Positions 8,638-17,002 of a DNA stretch of 40,476 nucleotides are shown piece after piece (the first letter of the stretch is position 1; each line of letters starts with the position of its first letter). The stretch is taken from NCBI GenBank assembly GCA_903861115.1, contig CAIOTD010000014.1, positions 1 through 40,476 on the forward strand, read 5' to 3'. Below the pieces are notes generated by a model that saw only the letters and a program-made list of their open reading frames with translations, did not search any database and was not told where the DNA came from. The stretch is from an uncultured Burkholderiales bacterium. GTDB taxonomy: Bacteria > Pseudomonadota > Gammaproteobacteria > Burkholderiales > Burkholderiaceae_C. The position numbers and the translations under genes are program-made.

Positions 8638-9192
8638 TTAATCTTTTGGCAATGGCGTCGCGCCTTCGGGAATGGGCTGTCGAATGGCATTCAAAATGAC
8701 CGAGACAAAACCAAAGTAACCAATGGTGGACAACAAGTCCAAGGTGGTCAGCTCACCAAATCTTGAGATCGCTTTTGCGTAAGTGGCGTCGCTCACATCC
8801 TTGTCAAACAAAATTTCATGCGTGAAAGCATAAATCAGCGACAAATCCGCGTTTTCTAAAGCGGGCTTTTCTCCGTTGCGAATGGACTCAATGATCACGG
8901 GATTCAATCCCAGTTCCAAGGCCAATTTACTGTGGGCATACCACTCGTAATCGGCAGACCAAAATTTTGCGGTGATCAAAATTGCAAACTCGCGGTGCAA
9001 GGGCTCCAGAGTGCTTTCAAATCGAATGCTGTCGCCCAAGAGACGAACGCGGTCCGTGAGTGTTGGGTTTCTCAGCAGTGCATTGAAAGGGCCGCGAAGC
9101 CCCTTTCTCGGGCCATTGATCAGCGCCTGAGCCGCAGCTTGTTGCTGCTCGTTCATTTCTTCCAAAGGAATGGGTTTGAATCTTTGAGTCAT
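8638..9192 (-). CDS. Carboxymuconolactone decarboxylase (CMD/AhpD-like) family protein
   Basis: The 184-residue protein (start at the ATG at 9192) contains the CMD pattern HREFAILITAKFWSADYEW followed by YAHSKLALELG and a downstream TIGYFGFVSVILNA helix. The redox CXXC of AhpD is absent, which places it closer to the gamma-carboxymuconolactone decarboxylase-like group found beside aromatic and dicarboxylate degradation genes. AAGGTG before the ATG supports the chosen start; an upstream in-frame TTG at 9216 would overlap the preceding gene. Only 8 bases separate it from the ThDP enzyme stop at 9201, so the two are very likely translated from one message. The reaction is not known. Confidence 0.82.
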   Translation of the reverse strand: MTQRFKPIPLEEMNEQQQAAAQALINGPRKGLRGPFNALLRNPTLTDRVRLLGDSIRFESTLEPLHREFAILITAKFWSADYEWYAHSKLALELGLNPVIIESIRNGEKPALENADLSLIYAFTHEILFDKDVSDATYAKAISRFGELTTLDLLSTIGYFGFVSVILNAIRQPIPEGATPLPKD

Positions 9193-9200
9193 GGGGCACC

Positions 9201-10877
9201 TTAAGTGGGTAACCAAGCCATCTGCGCTTGGTAAGCAAATTCTGTTTTTACATCAATCACCGTGGGCAACTGGCTTTGAAGGGCTTGTTCAAAGGCCTGC
9301 TCGAAATCTTCCGCCCGCTCGACAGTCAGACCTAAACAGTTGTAAGCTTGCGCAATTTTTGCAAAGTCTGTTTTTTCGTAAACATAGCATTCGGATTTTT
9401 TACCTTCCTCGCGACCTGCATAAGCGATGTTGAGGTTCTTGAGACCCTGTGAGAGGCACTCGTTGTTGTTCACAATCACGATCACATTCAGACCCATTCG
9501 CTTGGCGGTCTCAAGTTCAGGCAAATGGTAGGCAAAGCCCCCATCTCCTGTAAAACAAACCACGGTTCTGTGTGGTGCAGCGGCCTTCGCACCAATGGCC
9601 GCAGGGAAAGACCAACCCAAAGAACCCGCGGCCCTGATGTATGTTTGGTCCTCGTGCGTGAACTCCACATAGTTGCCCGTCCACAAAGCTGAATAGCCTG
9701 TATCGGCCACCAAAATGGCATCTTTGGGCAGCAATCTTGTCAATTCAGCACAAAGTCGCTGAGGTCTGATAGGGGTTTGAGCTCGGCTCAAGTCGGCTTG
9801 TATGTCTTGACGCCACTGCTCAAGAAGAGACGCCGAATGACTCAACCATTCGGTGTGTTTGAGAGATTCCATGACCGCACTCAGGTCCGTTAAAAAGTGC
9901 CGGATATCGCTTTGAACCGCAATCGTTTGGGTGTAATTTCGACCAAGCTCTACAGGATCCATGTCCACTTGAATAATGGGCGTACCCATGCGAGGCAGTT
10001 TCCAATTGCCCGTGGTGTGATCGCTCGTATTGCTGCCCAAATAAATCACCAAATCCGACTCGTCCACAATTTGATTGGTGCAACTGCGCCCATACAAACC
10101 CACCGTTCCACGGTAATAAGGATCGCGCTCGATCATGATGGATTTGGCATCCAAAGTGGTCACGACGGGCGCATCGATTTTGGCTGCAAACGTTTTCAAG
10201 GCCTCGCGAGCGCCAGAAATGACCGCACCGCGGTCCACCACGATGACGGGCTTGCTCGACTTTTTGATCGCCGCTTTGCATTGCTCGATCACGGCCAAAT
10301 CAGGCCTGGGTCTAAAGGCGGGAAATTGAGCATGCACACGATCAACAACAATCTCCTCACTCATGTCAAGAGGCGTGATGGCGTCCCCCGTGAAACCAGC
10401 CACATCAATGTGAACAGGCCTTGGCGTGGTGGTCGTCGCTTCTCTGAAAGCTTGCCTGATCAAATGGGGCATTTGTTCAATGACCTCCATTTGTGCACTG
10501 AACTTGGTCACGGGTCTGAACAGCGGTGTGTGCTCCACCTCTTGGTATGCATTCTTGTATTGCATGGCAGCCACATGGCGACCCGTAAAAGCAATCACAC
10601 TGGAGTGTCCCAAATAGGGATCTTGCAGGGAGGCTGCCAAATTGGCTGCGCCCACCGATTGGGCCATGCAAATGCCTGGCTTGCCAGCAATTCGAGCATA
10701 GCCATCCGCCATGTAACCCACACCCTTTTCCGAGTGGCCGAGCACGCGGACAATGGACGTGTCCTCAATCTCAGCCAACATGCGACGCAAAATCGCATCC
10801 ATGAAAAAAATATGTGTCACACCGTATGCTTGAAGCATCTGCGCGAAAAATTTCGCACCTGTTCTCTTTGAGCTCAA
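9201..10877 (-). CDS. Thiamine-diphosphate-dependent enzyme, acetolactate synthase-like, cytoplasmic
   Basis: The 558-residue protein has the three-domain layout of the AHAS/POX family. The N-terminal PYR domain carries the catalytic Glu at residue 50 (GHSEKGVGYMADGYAR), the middle domain is Rossmann-like, and the C-terminal PP domain has GDGGFAYHLPELETA ... IVNNNE, the metal/ThDP-binding motif. No signal peptide is seen. The start is a TTG with a GGAGA site 8-9 bases upstream. The next ATG (residue 14) would cut into the first family helix, so TTG is preferred. It may decarboxylate a 2-oxo acid or join or cleave acyl groups; the substrate is unknown. It heads a five-gene minus-strand series. 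Confidence 0.85.
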   Translation of the reverse strand: MSSKRTGAKFFAQMLQAYGVTHIFFMDAILRRMLAEIEDTSIVRVLGHSEKGVGYMADGYARIAGKPGICMAQSVGAANLAASLQDPYLGHSSVIAFTGRHVAAMQYKNAYQEVEHTPLFRPVTKFSAQMEVIEQMPHLIRQAFREATTTTPRPVHIDVAGFTGDAITPLDMSEEIVVDRVHAQFPAFRPRPDLAVIEQCKAAIKKSSKPVIVVDRGAVISGAREALKTFAAKIDAPVVTTLDAKSIMIERDPYYRGTVGLYGRSCTNQIVDESDLVIYLGSNTSDHTTGNWKLPRMGTPIIQVDMDPVELGRNYTQTIAVQSDIRHFLTDLSAVMESLKHTEWLSHSASLLEQWRQDIQADLSRAQTPIRPQRLCAELTRLLPKDAILVADTGYSALWTGNYVEFTHEDQTYIRAAGSLGWSFPAAIGAKAAAPHRTVVCFTGDGGFAYHLPELETAKRMGLNVIVIVNNNECLSQGLKNLNIAYAGREEGKKSECYVYEKTDFAKIAQAYNCLGLTVERAEDFEQAFEQALQSQLPTVIDVKTEFAYQAQMAWLPT

Positions 10878-10934
10878 AACCGATTCTCCGTTTTTTTAAA
10901 TTTTTGAGGCTTGCTGGTTGTTCTTTGAAGATCA

Positions 10935-10956
10935 TGCAGCGCTTTAAAGCGCTGCA
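10935..10956. promoter_or_regulatory. 22-bp perfect palindrome upstream of the ThDP operon
   Basis: Bases 10935-10956 equal their own reverse complement (half-site TGCAGCGCTTT). The element lies 58 bases upstream of the TTG start of the ThDP enzyme and just past the terminator of the cytochrome c gene. It could be an operator for a dimeric regulator, or fold as a hairpin. No regulator gene is adjacent. Confidence 0.5.
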
Positions 10957-10972
10957 ATCGACGAAAACCCAC

Positions 10973-11012
10973 AAAAAAGCGAGATCACTCAGCCCTGCAG
11001 CAACCTCGCTTT
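10973..11012 (-). terminator. Terminator behind the Tat-ThDP / cytochrome c pair
   Basis: On the minus strand AAAGCGAG (11012-11005) pairs with CTCGCTTT (10983-10976) across a 21-base loop and runs into a T stretch (complement of A 10973-10978). It lies 62 bases past the cytochrome c stop and separates this transcript from the next minus-strand operon. Confidence 0.65.
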
Positions 11013-11073
11013 AACCCCTCAGATGCGTTTTCAGAAAGACTGGATGTTCAGTCTCTGAAAAGAGAGCGTCCCT

Positions 11074-11436
11074 TTATTTCACCTGTAGCAAAGGCAAGGT
11101 TTTGGGGTCAGGCGCCGCTGGAATGCTCTCAAGATAGGCATGGATGTTGGCCAAATCTTCAGCCGAAAGAATTTTTTCGGAATACGGTGGCATGGGACCG
11201 ACCGTGTTGCGAATAAAAGCATTCAAATAGGCCAAAGGTTTGGGGTTGGGTGCCAACTTGAGACCGGCAATCCCGCCCTGACCCTGTGTGCCATGACACT
11301 GCCAACAGCCATTTTTCATAAAGGCGGCCTCGCCCTCCTTGGCCGTTGCAGCGTGAGACCACTGGGCTGCAGACAAGACCACCACGGCACCTAAAGAAAA
11401 TGCAATGGATTTCATTTTTTTAACAGATACTTTCAT
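11074..11436 (-). CDS. Small periplasmic class I cytochrome c, partner of the exported ThDP enzyme
   Basis: With the start at 11436 the product has 120 residues: a signal peptide ending in WSHA, one heme site GCWQCHG, and a methionine ligand candidate in VGPMPPYSEKILS, followed by the C-terminal helix LANIHAYLESI. This is the standard small class I cytochrome c plan. The 11436 ATG has an AAGGA site 7 bases upstream. A longer frame from 11466 begins in a TAATG overlap with the stop of the exported ThDP gene and may be used by translational coupling. The tight linkage suggests the cytochrome accepts electrons from that enzyme. A terminator follows. Confidence 0.88.
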   Translation of the reverse strand: MKVSVKKMKSIAFSLGAVVVLSAAQWSHAATAKEGEAAFMKNGCWQCHGTQGQGGIAGLKLAPNPKPLAYLNAFIRNTVGPMPPYSEKILSAEDLANIHAYLESIPAAPDPKTLPLLQVK

Positions 11437-11465
11437 CAATAATTCCTTCATTGGCTTGCGTTGCA

Positions 11466-13469
11466 TTATCTAGGTTGAGTCCACACATTCAAAAGTGCTG
11501 GGTGGCCAGACTTGACCACTTCCACCGCCTCCTTGAGCGCTGGGCCCAAATCCTCTGGGCGCTTAATGGGCCCCTTGGCCCACCAGCCCATTGACTCGGC
11601 CAATTTGTGGTATTCAATGTCAGGGTTTTGAATGCTCGTCCCAATGGGTCCCATGTCGTTGCCGTTGTTGACTTTTCTATTTCTAAAGTTGGCCAACCTT
11701 TGTAAATGCATCACCTCTTGGTGATAGCCTCGGTTGTTGTGCATCACCGACAACAAAGGAATCTTGTGGTGAGCTGCGGTCCATAAAACACCAGGCGCGA
11801 ACATCAAGTCGCCGTCGGACTGAATGCTCACAGAGAAGCGACCCAAGTCGCGATTGGCAAGTGCGGCCCCCACTGAAGCCGGCGCACCATAACCCACGCC
11901 ATAGCCACCTGAGCGACCCAACCACTGATAGTGTTTCTCAAAAGGCCACAAACGATTGGGCCAATTGCTGACATTGCCTTCAGAGGCAACGAGCGACCAA
12001 TCCAAATGCTTGATGGCGTGATAAATCTCCATCGAGAAACGCGCCGTGCTGATGGGACTTGCATTCCATGCCACGGCGGCTTGGGCTTGGGTTTTGGTCC
12101 ATTCCTCGGCATAGGCCTTCTTGGCGTTTTCGCCGCGCTTGGCAATTTGGTCTTTTTTGTCGTTGGGAATGGCCGACTTGAGCGCCTCAATCAAGGCGGG
12201 CATGGTCGCCTCTGCATCGGCGGGCATGGAGACGTCGATCTCTTGATAGCGCTGGAAATCTTGGTAATTGGCTTTGGTGATCAACTCCGCCGCATTGATG
12301 CTGATGAGCTTGGTGCCAGGCTTGACCTTGGAGACCTGCGTGCCGGTTCCCTCGTGCAAGCCGTTGTCGGTGTATTGATTGACCGTGGCCCAAAAGTCAG
12401 ACAACTCCAAGCCCAAAATCACATCCGCACCGGCAACCACAGCTGCAGGACTGTTGAGATAATGCGTCCGTGGGAAGTTCATGCGACTGCCTTGATCCAC
12501 CACACGCGCTTGCAAAAGCTCTGCCAACTCAACGAGCAAACCCACCCCTTTGGGTGTTCTTGCACTGCGATCGACCACGATCACAGGGTTTTGAGCTTGG
12601 GCCAACAAGCGAGCGGCCTCTTTGACTGCACCCGTGTCACCTTGGGGAGGCGTGCTGGGGATGTAGCGAGGAATGGTGGGCATGAAGCCCCCCTTCTCTT
12701 TGACAGGCTCAGACTGCAGGGCCGCATCCAGAGAAAACGCGACAGGCCCAAAAGGCGGGGTCATGGCAATTTTGTAACCTCTGACCATGGACTGCGCAAA
12801 ATGCTGCAAGGACACCGGTGCGTCGTCCCATTTGGTGTAGTCACGCACAATCGCGCAAATGTCCTGCGCCGAGTGGAAAGTGGGCACACCAGGGGGACGG
12901 TACGCTGCATCGGTGTCGTTACCGCCCACCACAATCACGGGGACGCGGTCACACCAAGCGTTGTACATCGCCATGGTCGCGTGCTGCAAACCGACTGTGC
13001 CGTGACACAAAGACATCAATGGCTTGCCTGAAGCCTTGAAGTAGCCATGCGCCATGGCAACGCCCGATTCTTCGTGCATGCAACTGATGTATTCGGGCAT
13101 GACATTTTGACCATAGTCAATCAAAGACTCATGAATCGCTCTGAAGCTAGAGGCGCAATTGGACGGAATGTATTTGATGTCCAAGGTCTTGATCACGTCG
13201 ACCATGAAGTCGGATCCTGCCTTGCCATGCACTCGACCCCCAAGATCAGGGGGCATGCCACTTTCATTTTGGATGCCATGGCCAGAAGGAGGCAACGCAG
13301 AGGGCTTCTTTGGCTCAGCTGGCGCTTTGTCGGCGGCTTGTGCAACGCCAGCGGCCGACGCGCTCATCACGCCTACGGCGCCACTTGCCACCACGCTGTT
13401 CAAAAACTGTCGCCTGGCCAAAGTATTTTGGGGTTCTTGCTTAGGCGCTTGTTTGGGCTCTTGCTTCAT
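11466..13469 (-). CDS. Tat-exported thiamine-diphosphate-dependent enzyme
   Basis: The 667-residue protein begins with a polar Gln/Pro/Lys-rich lead and a twin-arginine signal (LARRQFLNSVVASG, Arg19-Arg20, probable cleavage AQA-AD after residue 45). The mature protein has the AHAS/POX-type fold. The catalytic Glu lies near residue 133 (CMHEESGVAMAHGYFKASG), VPVIVVGGNDTD follows, a GGYGVGYGAPASVGAAL stretch precedes the PP domain, and the ThDP/Mg motif SDGDLMFAPGVLW ... MHNN lies near residue 551. Tat export implies folding with ThDP in the cytoplasm and function in the periplasm. Most members of this superfamily are cytoplasmic. The cytochrome c gene overlaps or abuts its stop, suggesting oxidative decarboxylation with electrons leaving through cytochrome c; this is an inference. 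Confidence 0.88.
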   Translation of the reverse strand: MKQEPKQAPKQEPQNTLARRQFLNSVVASGAVGVMSASAAGVAQAADKAPAEPKKPSALPPSGHGIQNESGMPPDLGGRVHGKAGSDFMVDVIKTLDIKYIPSNCASSFRAIHESLIDYGQNVMPEYISCMHEESGVAMAHGYFKASGKPLMSLCHGTVGLQHATMAMYNAWCDRVPVIVVGGNDTDAAYRPPGVPTFHSAQDICAIVRDYTKWDDAPVSLQHFAQSMVRGYKIAMTPPFGPVAFSLDAALQSEPVKEKGGFMPTIPRYIPSTPPQGDTGAVKEAARLLAQAQNPVIVVDRSARTPKGVGLLVELAELLQARVVDQGSRMNFPRTHYLNSPAAVVAGADVILGLELSDFWATVNQYTDNGLHEGTGTQVSKVKPGTKLISINAAELITKANYQDFQRYQEIDVSMPADAEATMPALIEALKSAIPNDKKDQIAKRGENAKKAYAEEWTKTQAQAAVAWNASPISTARFSMEIYHAIKHLDWSLVASEGNVSNWPNRLWPFEKHYQWLGRSGGYGVGYGAPASVGAALANRDLGRFSVSIQSDGDLMFAPGVLWTAAHHKIPLLSVMHNNRGYHQEVMHLQRLANFRNRKVNNGNDMGPIGTSIQNPDIEYHKLAESMGWWAKGPIKRPEDLGPALKEAVEVVKSGHPALLNVWTQPR

Positions 13470-13673
13470 GTGCTTCCTATTTTTTTGAGACTAAAAAATC
13501 GGGCTCAACCAAAAGCCCACTTCTAAGGATCGAACCATACCGAAAAGAAAGCCCATTGACCACACGCATTTACCCTAGCCAAGACCGACTTTCCCTACAA
13601 TGGGGGATGACTTTTATTCACAGCCCCCAAGAGCAGCGCTGTAGATTTGCACTTTTAAACGCTCAACAGAAAG

Positions 13674-15092
13674 ATGCGCATGAACTTTGAATTTGAGGCG
13701 ATGAACGCTGTCTTTGCTTTACAAAAGGATTTATCCCGCAAAACCCCACCCACATCTCTATTGCAACGACGCGCCCAACTGCTCAAATTACTGGACTTTC
13801 TTGGCAGCAAAAAAGAGGCCCTTCAAGCGGCGATCAATGCCGATTTCCAAACACGAAGTGCGCATGAAACGTTGGCCGCTGAGATCATGGCCAGCATGCA
13901 AGAAATTCAATACACGCTCAAACACTTAAAAAAGTGGATGAAAGACACGCCTGTCAAAGTGCCTTATTGGCTCCAACCTGGGCGCGCCAAGATCAAACCC
14001 CAAGCCTTGGGATGCGTTGGCATCATCGTGCCTTGGAATTACCCCTTGTACTTGGCGGTCTCCCCGCTTTGCGCAGCACTTTCTGCCGGCAACCGCGTGA
14101 TGATCAAAATGTCTGAGCAAACCCCAAATTTTTCCGCCTTTTTCAAAGATGAAATTGACAGCATTTTTTCAAATGAAGAGGTGCATGTGGTCAACGGTGA
14201 GAGGTCCTTGGGGGTTGCCTTTTCTACATTGCCCTTTGACCATCTGTTCTTCACTGGATCGAGCGCCGTGGGCATGGAAGTGATGAAAGCCTGCGCGACA
14301 AACCTCACGCCTGTTACTTTGGAATTGGGGGGCAAGTCCCCTGCGTTGATCACCCCAAACAACGACCTGAAAGATGCCGCTCAAAAAATCATCTACGGCA
14401 AACTCTTCAACGCCGGTCAAACCTGTATCGCGCCCGATTACGTCTTGGTGCCCAAAGCACAGCGCGAGGACTTGATCACGCAACTCAAAGCGGCCTGCGA
14501 AAAACTCTACCCCAGTCTTGAAGCCAATCCAGACTTTACCGCCATCATCAACCAAGCACATCGCGCTCGTTTGCAAAATTTACTGCTTGAAGCAGAGATG
14601 CACAAGGCCTCAATCATTGCCCTTCATCCTGAAAAATTGAACGCCTTGAGCCGCAAATTCGCACCCACAGCAGTCTTTTTGGACAAGGGTTCACCGCTTG
14701 CATTGATGCGAGAGGAAATCTTTGGCCCCGTCTTGCCCATCGTGACTTATGACAACTTGGACGAGGCCATCGCCTTGATCAATGCAAAGGACAGACCCTT
14801 GGCTTTGTATGTGTTTGGACAAGACCCTTTGCTGATCGAGCACGTGCTCAACAACACGGTCTCAGGCGGGGTCACAGTCAATGGCGTCTTTCACCACCTG
14901 CTGACCCATGAACTGCCTTTTGGGGGCGTTGGCCAAAGCGGCATGGGCGCCTACCACGGCAAAACGGGATTTGACACGTTTAGCCAACAAAAAAGCGTTT
15001 TCACGCAAAGCCCTTGGTCTTTGGCGTTCCTACTTTATCCCCCCTATGGTTGGCTGTTCAAAAAGGTCATGCAATTCATCATGGGCAAATGA
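13674..15092 (+). CDS. Coniferyl-aldehyde-dehydrogenase-like aldehyde dehydrogenase
   Basis: The 472-residue protein is an NAD(P)-dependent aldehyde dehydrogenase: GIIVPWNYPLYL (cofactor pocket), FTGSSAVGMEVM, catalytic Glu near residue 217 in TLELGGKSPAL and catalytic Cys near 251 in NAGQTCIAPDYV, then EEIFGPVLPI. The short length and hydrophobic C-terminus (SLAFLLYPPYGWLFKKVMQF) match class 3 and CalB-type enzymes, which oxidise aromatic or fatty aldehydes and can be membrane-associated. Two start codons lie close together (13674 and 13680); neither has a strong ribosome site. It is transcribed divergently from the Tat-ThDP gene across about 200 bases, which must hold both promoters. Confidence 0.9.
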   Translation: MRMNFEFEAMNAVFALQKDLSRKTPPTSLLQRRAQLLKLLDFLGSKKEALQAAINADFQTRSAHETLAAEIMASMQEIQYTLKHLKKWMKDTPVKVPYWLQPGRAKIKPQALGCVGIIVPWNYPLYLAVSPLCAALSAGNRVMIKMSEQTPNFSAFFKDEIDSIFSNEEVHVVNGERSLGVAFSTLPFDHLFFTGSSAVGMEVMKACATNLTPVTLELGGKSPALITPNNDLKDAAQKIIYGKLFNAGQTCIAPDYVLVPKAQREDLITQLKAACEKLYPSLEANPDFTAIINQAHRARLQNLLLEAEMHKASIIALHPEKLNALSRKFAPTAVFLDKGSPLALMREEIFGPVLPIVTYDNLDEAIALINAKDRPLALYVFGQDPLLIEHVLNNTVSGGVTVNGVFHHLLTHELPFGGVGQSGMGAYHGKTGFDTFSQQKSVFTQSPWSLAFLLYPPYGWLFKKVMQFIMGK

Positions 15093-15121
15093 AGTCTTTT
15101 TTTTGCTTCATCCAATTGAGC

Positions 15122-15157
15122 TCAGGGTTCGTCTTTTAGCTCTAGCGTTAACCCTGA
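15122..15157 (+). promoter_or_regulatory. Inverted repeat in the leader before Bug receptor 3
   Basis: TCAGGGTT (15122-15129) and AACCCTGA (15150-15157) are exact reverse complements 20 bases apart. The pair lies in the 215-base space between the aldehyde dehydrogenase and Bug receptor 3, upstream of a strong terminator hairpin, and may be a second structural element of the same leader. Confidence 0.35.
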
Positions 15158-15238
15158 TCAGCATCTCGAGAATTTGCGGTTCAATAGGGGGTCTTAAAAA
15201 CTTCAGCGTTGTGAATTTTTATGTCACCCGATTTTTCT

Positions 15239-15269
15239 AAAAGTCCTCTTACTACAGAGGACTTTTTTT
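15239..15269 (+). terminator. Strong intrinsic terminator or attenuator just before Bug receptor 3
   Basis: An 11-bp stem (15239-15249 with 15256-15266; core AGTCCTCT/AGAGGACT, 6-base loop) ends in a T run at 15263-15269. It lies about 147 bases after the aldehyde dehydrogenase stop but only 38 bases before the ATG of the next gene. It either ends the dehydrogenase message or controls read-through into the receptor gene. Confidence 0.85.
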
Positions 15270-15307
15270 AAACGATCTTCAGCAGCCTTCAACTTGATTT
15301 GCCTCTT

Positions 15308-16315
15308 ATGCCTTGTTTTTCTCGATCGACTCCAACCGTGCGAACGGCCGCGTATTGCTTAAGTGCGTTGCTCTCACTCTCCTGGGCTTTGAATGTCTGC
15401 GCGCAAAGTCCAGCCAATTATCCCAATAAGCCCATTCAAGTGATTGCGCCCTCGACGGCTGGGGGTGGCTTTGATTTGGTGGGCAGAGTCCTTGGCATGA
15501 AACTCTCTGAGCAATTGGGCCAACAATTTGTCGTGGAGAACAAACCTGGCAGCGGCACCTTGGTGGGCACACAAACCATTGCCAAAGCGCAAGCCGATGG
15601 ATATCACATCTTGGTCGGTGGTTTGTCAAACATTGCGCTCAATATGGGCCTGTACAAGCAACCAGGCTATGACCCCATCAATGATTTCATCCCTTTGAGA
15701 TTGGTGGTGAGCCACTCCTACACCTTGATCGGCACCAAAACTTTACCTGCCAACAATTTGAAGGACCTCTTGGCTTACGCCAAGGCCAATCCAGGCAAAC
15801 TCAACATCGGCTCAAGCGGACCAGGTAGCGGACAATTCATTTTGGCAACCCTTGTTCGAAGCTTAGGCAATGTGGACATCCTTCAAGTGCCCTACAAAGG
15901 CGCACAACCGGTTTACATGGACTTGATCTCTGGTCGCGTTGATTTGTTCTTTGACAACTCCACCACCACACGTTCTTATTTAGAGGCCGGTCAAGTCAAA
16001 GGCCTGGCCGTCTCAAGCAAGTCCCGCGCACCGGATGCGCCCGGCATTCCAACCTTGAAGGAAACGGGTGCGATGGATTTGGAAATGGAGACTTGGTTTG
16101 GGTGGTTTGTACCTGCAAAAACACCCGCACCGATTGTTGAAAAACTTCGTGCAGAAATTGACAAAGCCATGACACAACAAGAGGTTCGCTCAAAACTTCA
16201 ACAAGGCAGCGGACGAATTCTGCAAATGAACACCCTTGAGACAGAGACCTTTATTAAAAGTGAAGTACTCAAGTGGACCCAATTGTTAAAGCAAGCCGGC
16301 ATTGTTCCTGAATAA
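15308..16315 (+). CDS. Bug/TctC-family tripartite tricarboxylate transporter receptor (3)
   Basis: Starting at the ATG at 15308 the product has 335 residues, with a signal peptide ending in NVCAQS and the Bug opening NYPNKPIQVIAPSTAGGGFD. Further marks are GTLVGTQTIAKAQADGYHIL, IGSSGPGSGQFILATL and VPYKGAQPVYMDLISGRVD. A TTG at 15299 would add three residues. The start follows a strong terminator-like hairpin by 38 bases. The SnoaL-like gene begins 13 bases after its stop and the exported amidohydrolase follows, so all three may be one operon in which the receptor captures a ligand related to the amidohydrolase substrate. Confidence 0.9.
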   Translation: MPCFSRSTPTVRTAAYCLSALLSLSWALNVCAQSPANYPNKPIQVIAPSTAGGGFDLVGRVLGMKLSEQLGQQFVVENKPGSGTLVGTQTIAKAQADGYHILVGGLSNIALNMGLYKQPGYDPINDFIPLRLVVSHSYTLIGTKTLPANNLKDLLAYAKANPGKLNIGSSGPGSGQFILATLVRSLGNVDILQVPYKGAQPVYMDLISGRVDLFFDNSTTTRSYLEAGQVKGLAVSSKSRAPDAPGIPTLKETGAMDLEMETWFGWFVPAKTPAPIVEKLRAEIDKAMTQQEVRSKLQQGSGRILQMNTLETETFIKSEVLKWTQLLKQAGIVPE

Positions 16316-16328
16316 AGATCCCTCTACC

Positions 16329-16934
16329 ATGTCAGACACTTTTTATTTTTTAGAAAAATTAAGCATCATTGATGTCGTCCAAAGTTGGGCCTTGTACCGC
16401 GACACAGGCGACTGGGAGGGATTGCGCTCAACGGTTCACCCCGATGCACACATGACCGCCACTTGGTTTGATGGCAACTTTGAAGACTTCATCACCTCCG
16501 TCCAAGCCTCATGGAGAAAGGGCTCAAAGAGTCAGCATTTTTTGGGCGGCAGTGTGGCACAAATCAAAGGCAGCAAAGCCATCGCTCAAACCCGCATGTC
16601 GATCATGGTCAGAGGCACACTTGACAACCAAGAAGTTGACATCACTTGCACAGGCCGCTTTTACGACCGCGTCGAAAAAAGAGATGGCAAGTGGAAAATC
16701 TTAAAAAGAAACGTGATCTATGAAAAAGACCGCATGGACCTCTTGGACCCCAGTGCGAGCTTGCATCTGGACCCTGCTCGCTTAGAACAATACCCTGAGG
16801 GCTACCGGCATTTGGCCTACTTGCAAAGCACACACGGCGCCAATGTCAGCCCCCATTTGGCCACCGGCAGTGGGCCCGCTTTTGATGCCTTGGTGCACGA
16901 GGCCCAGGCGTGGCTCGACACCCCCATCAACTGA
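16329..16934 (+). CDS. SnoaL-like / NTF2-fold protein
   Basis: The 201-residue protein has a SnoaL-like core: an N-terminal helix (LEKLSIIDVVQSWALYRDTGDWEG), then STVHPDAHMTATWFDG, SQHFLGGSVAQIKGSKAIAQTR and CTGRFYDRVEKRDGKWKILKR, followed by an extended C-terminal tail. SnoaL/NTF2-like proteins include cyclases, dehydratases, hydrolases and ring-hydroxylation small subunits; the reaction here is unknown. The ATG at 16329 is preferred over a TTG frame extension to 16302 that overlaps the Bug gene. The exported amidohydrolase begins 68 bases downstream on the same strand. No signal peptide is visible. Confidence 0.75.
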   Translation: MSDTFYFLEKLSIIDVVQSWALYRDTGDWEGLRSTVHPDAHMTATWFDGNFEDFITSVQASWRKGSKSQHFLGGSVAQIKGSKAIAQTRMSIMVRGTLDNQEVDITCTGRFYDRVEKRDGKWKILKRNVIYEKDRMDLLDPSASLHLDPARLEQYPEGYRHLAYLQSTHGANVSPHLATGSGPAFDALVHEAQAWLDTPIN

Positions 16935-17002
16935 TTGAGCAGACCCTACACAAACCCCAAACGCTTTCAAAGCAACCACTTTTACACCAAGGAGAACCCT
17001 TC

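Noticed and set aside
9897-10871. 324-residue plus-strand open frame opposite the ThDP enzyme
   Set aside because: It has Arg/His-rich composition typical of antisense shadows and lies fully inside a gene with intact family motifs.
11931-13031. 366-residue plus-strand open frame opposite the Tat-ThDP enzyme
   Set aside because: It is a shadow frame with no recognisable domain, while the minus strand has signal peptide, catalytic Glu and GDG motif.
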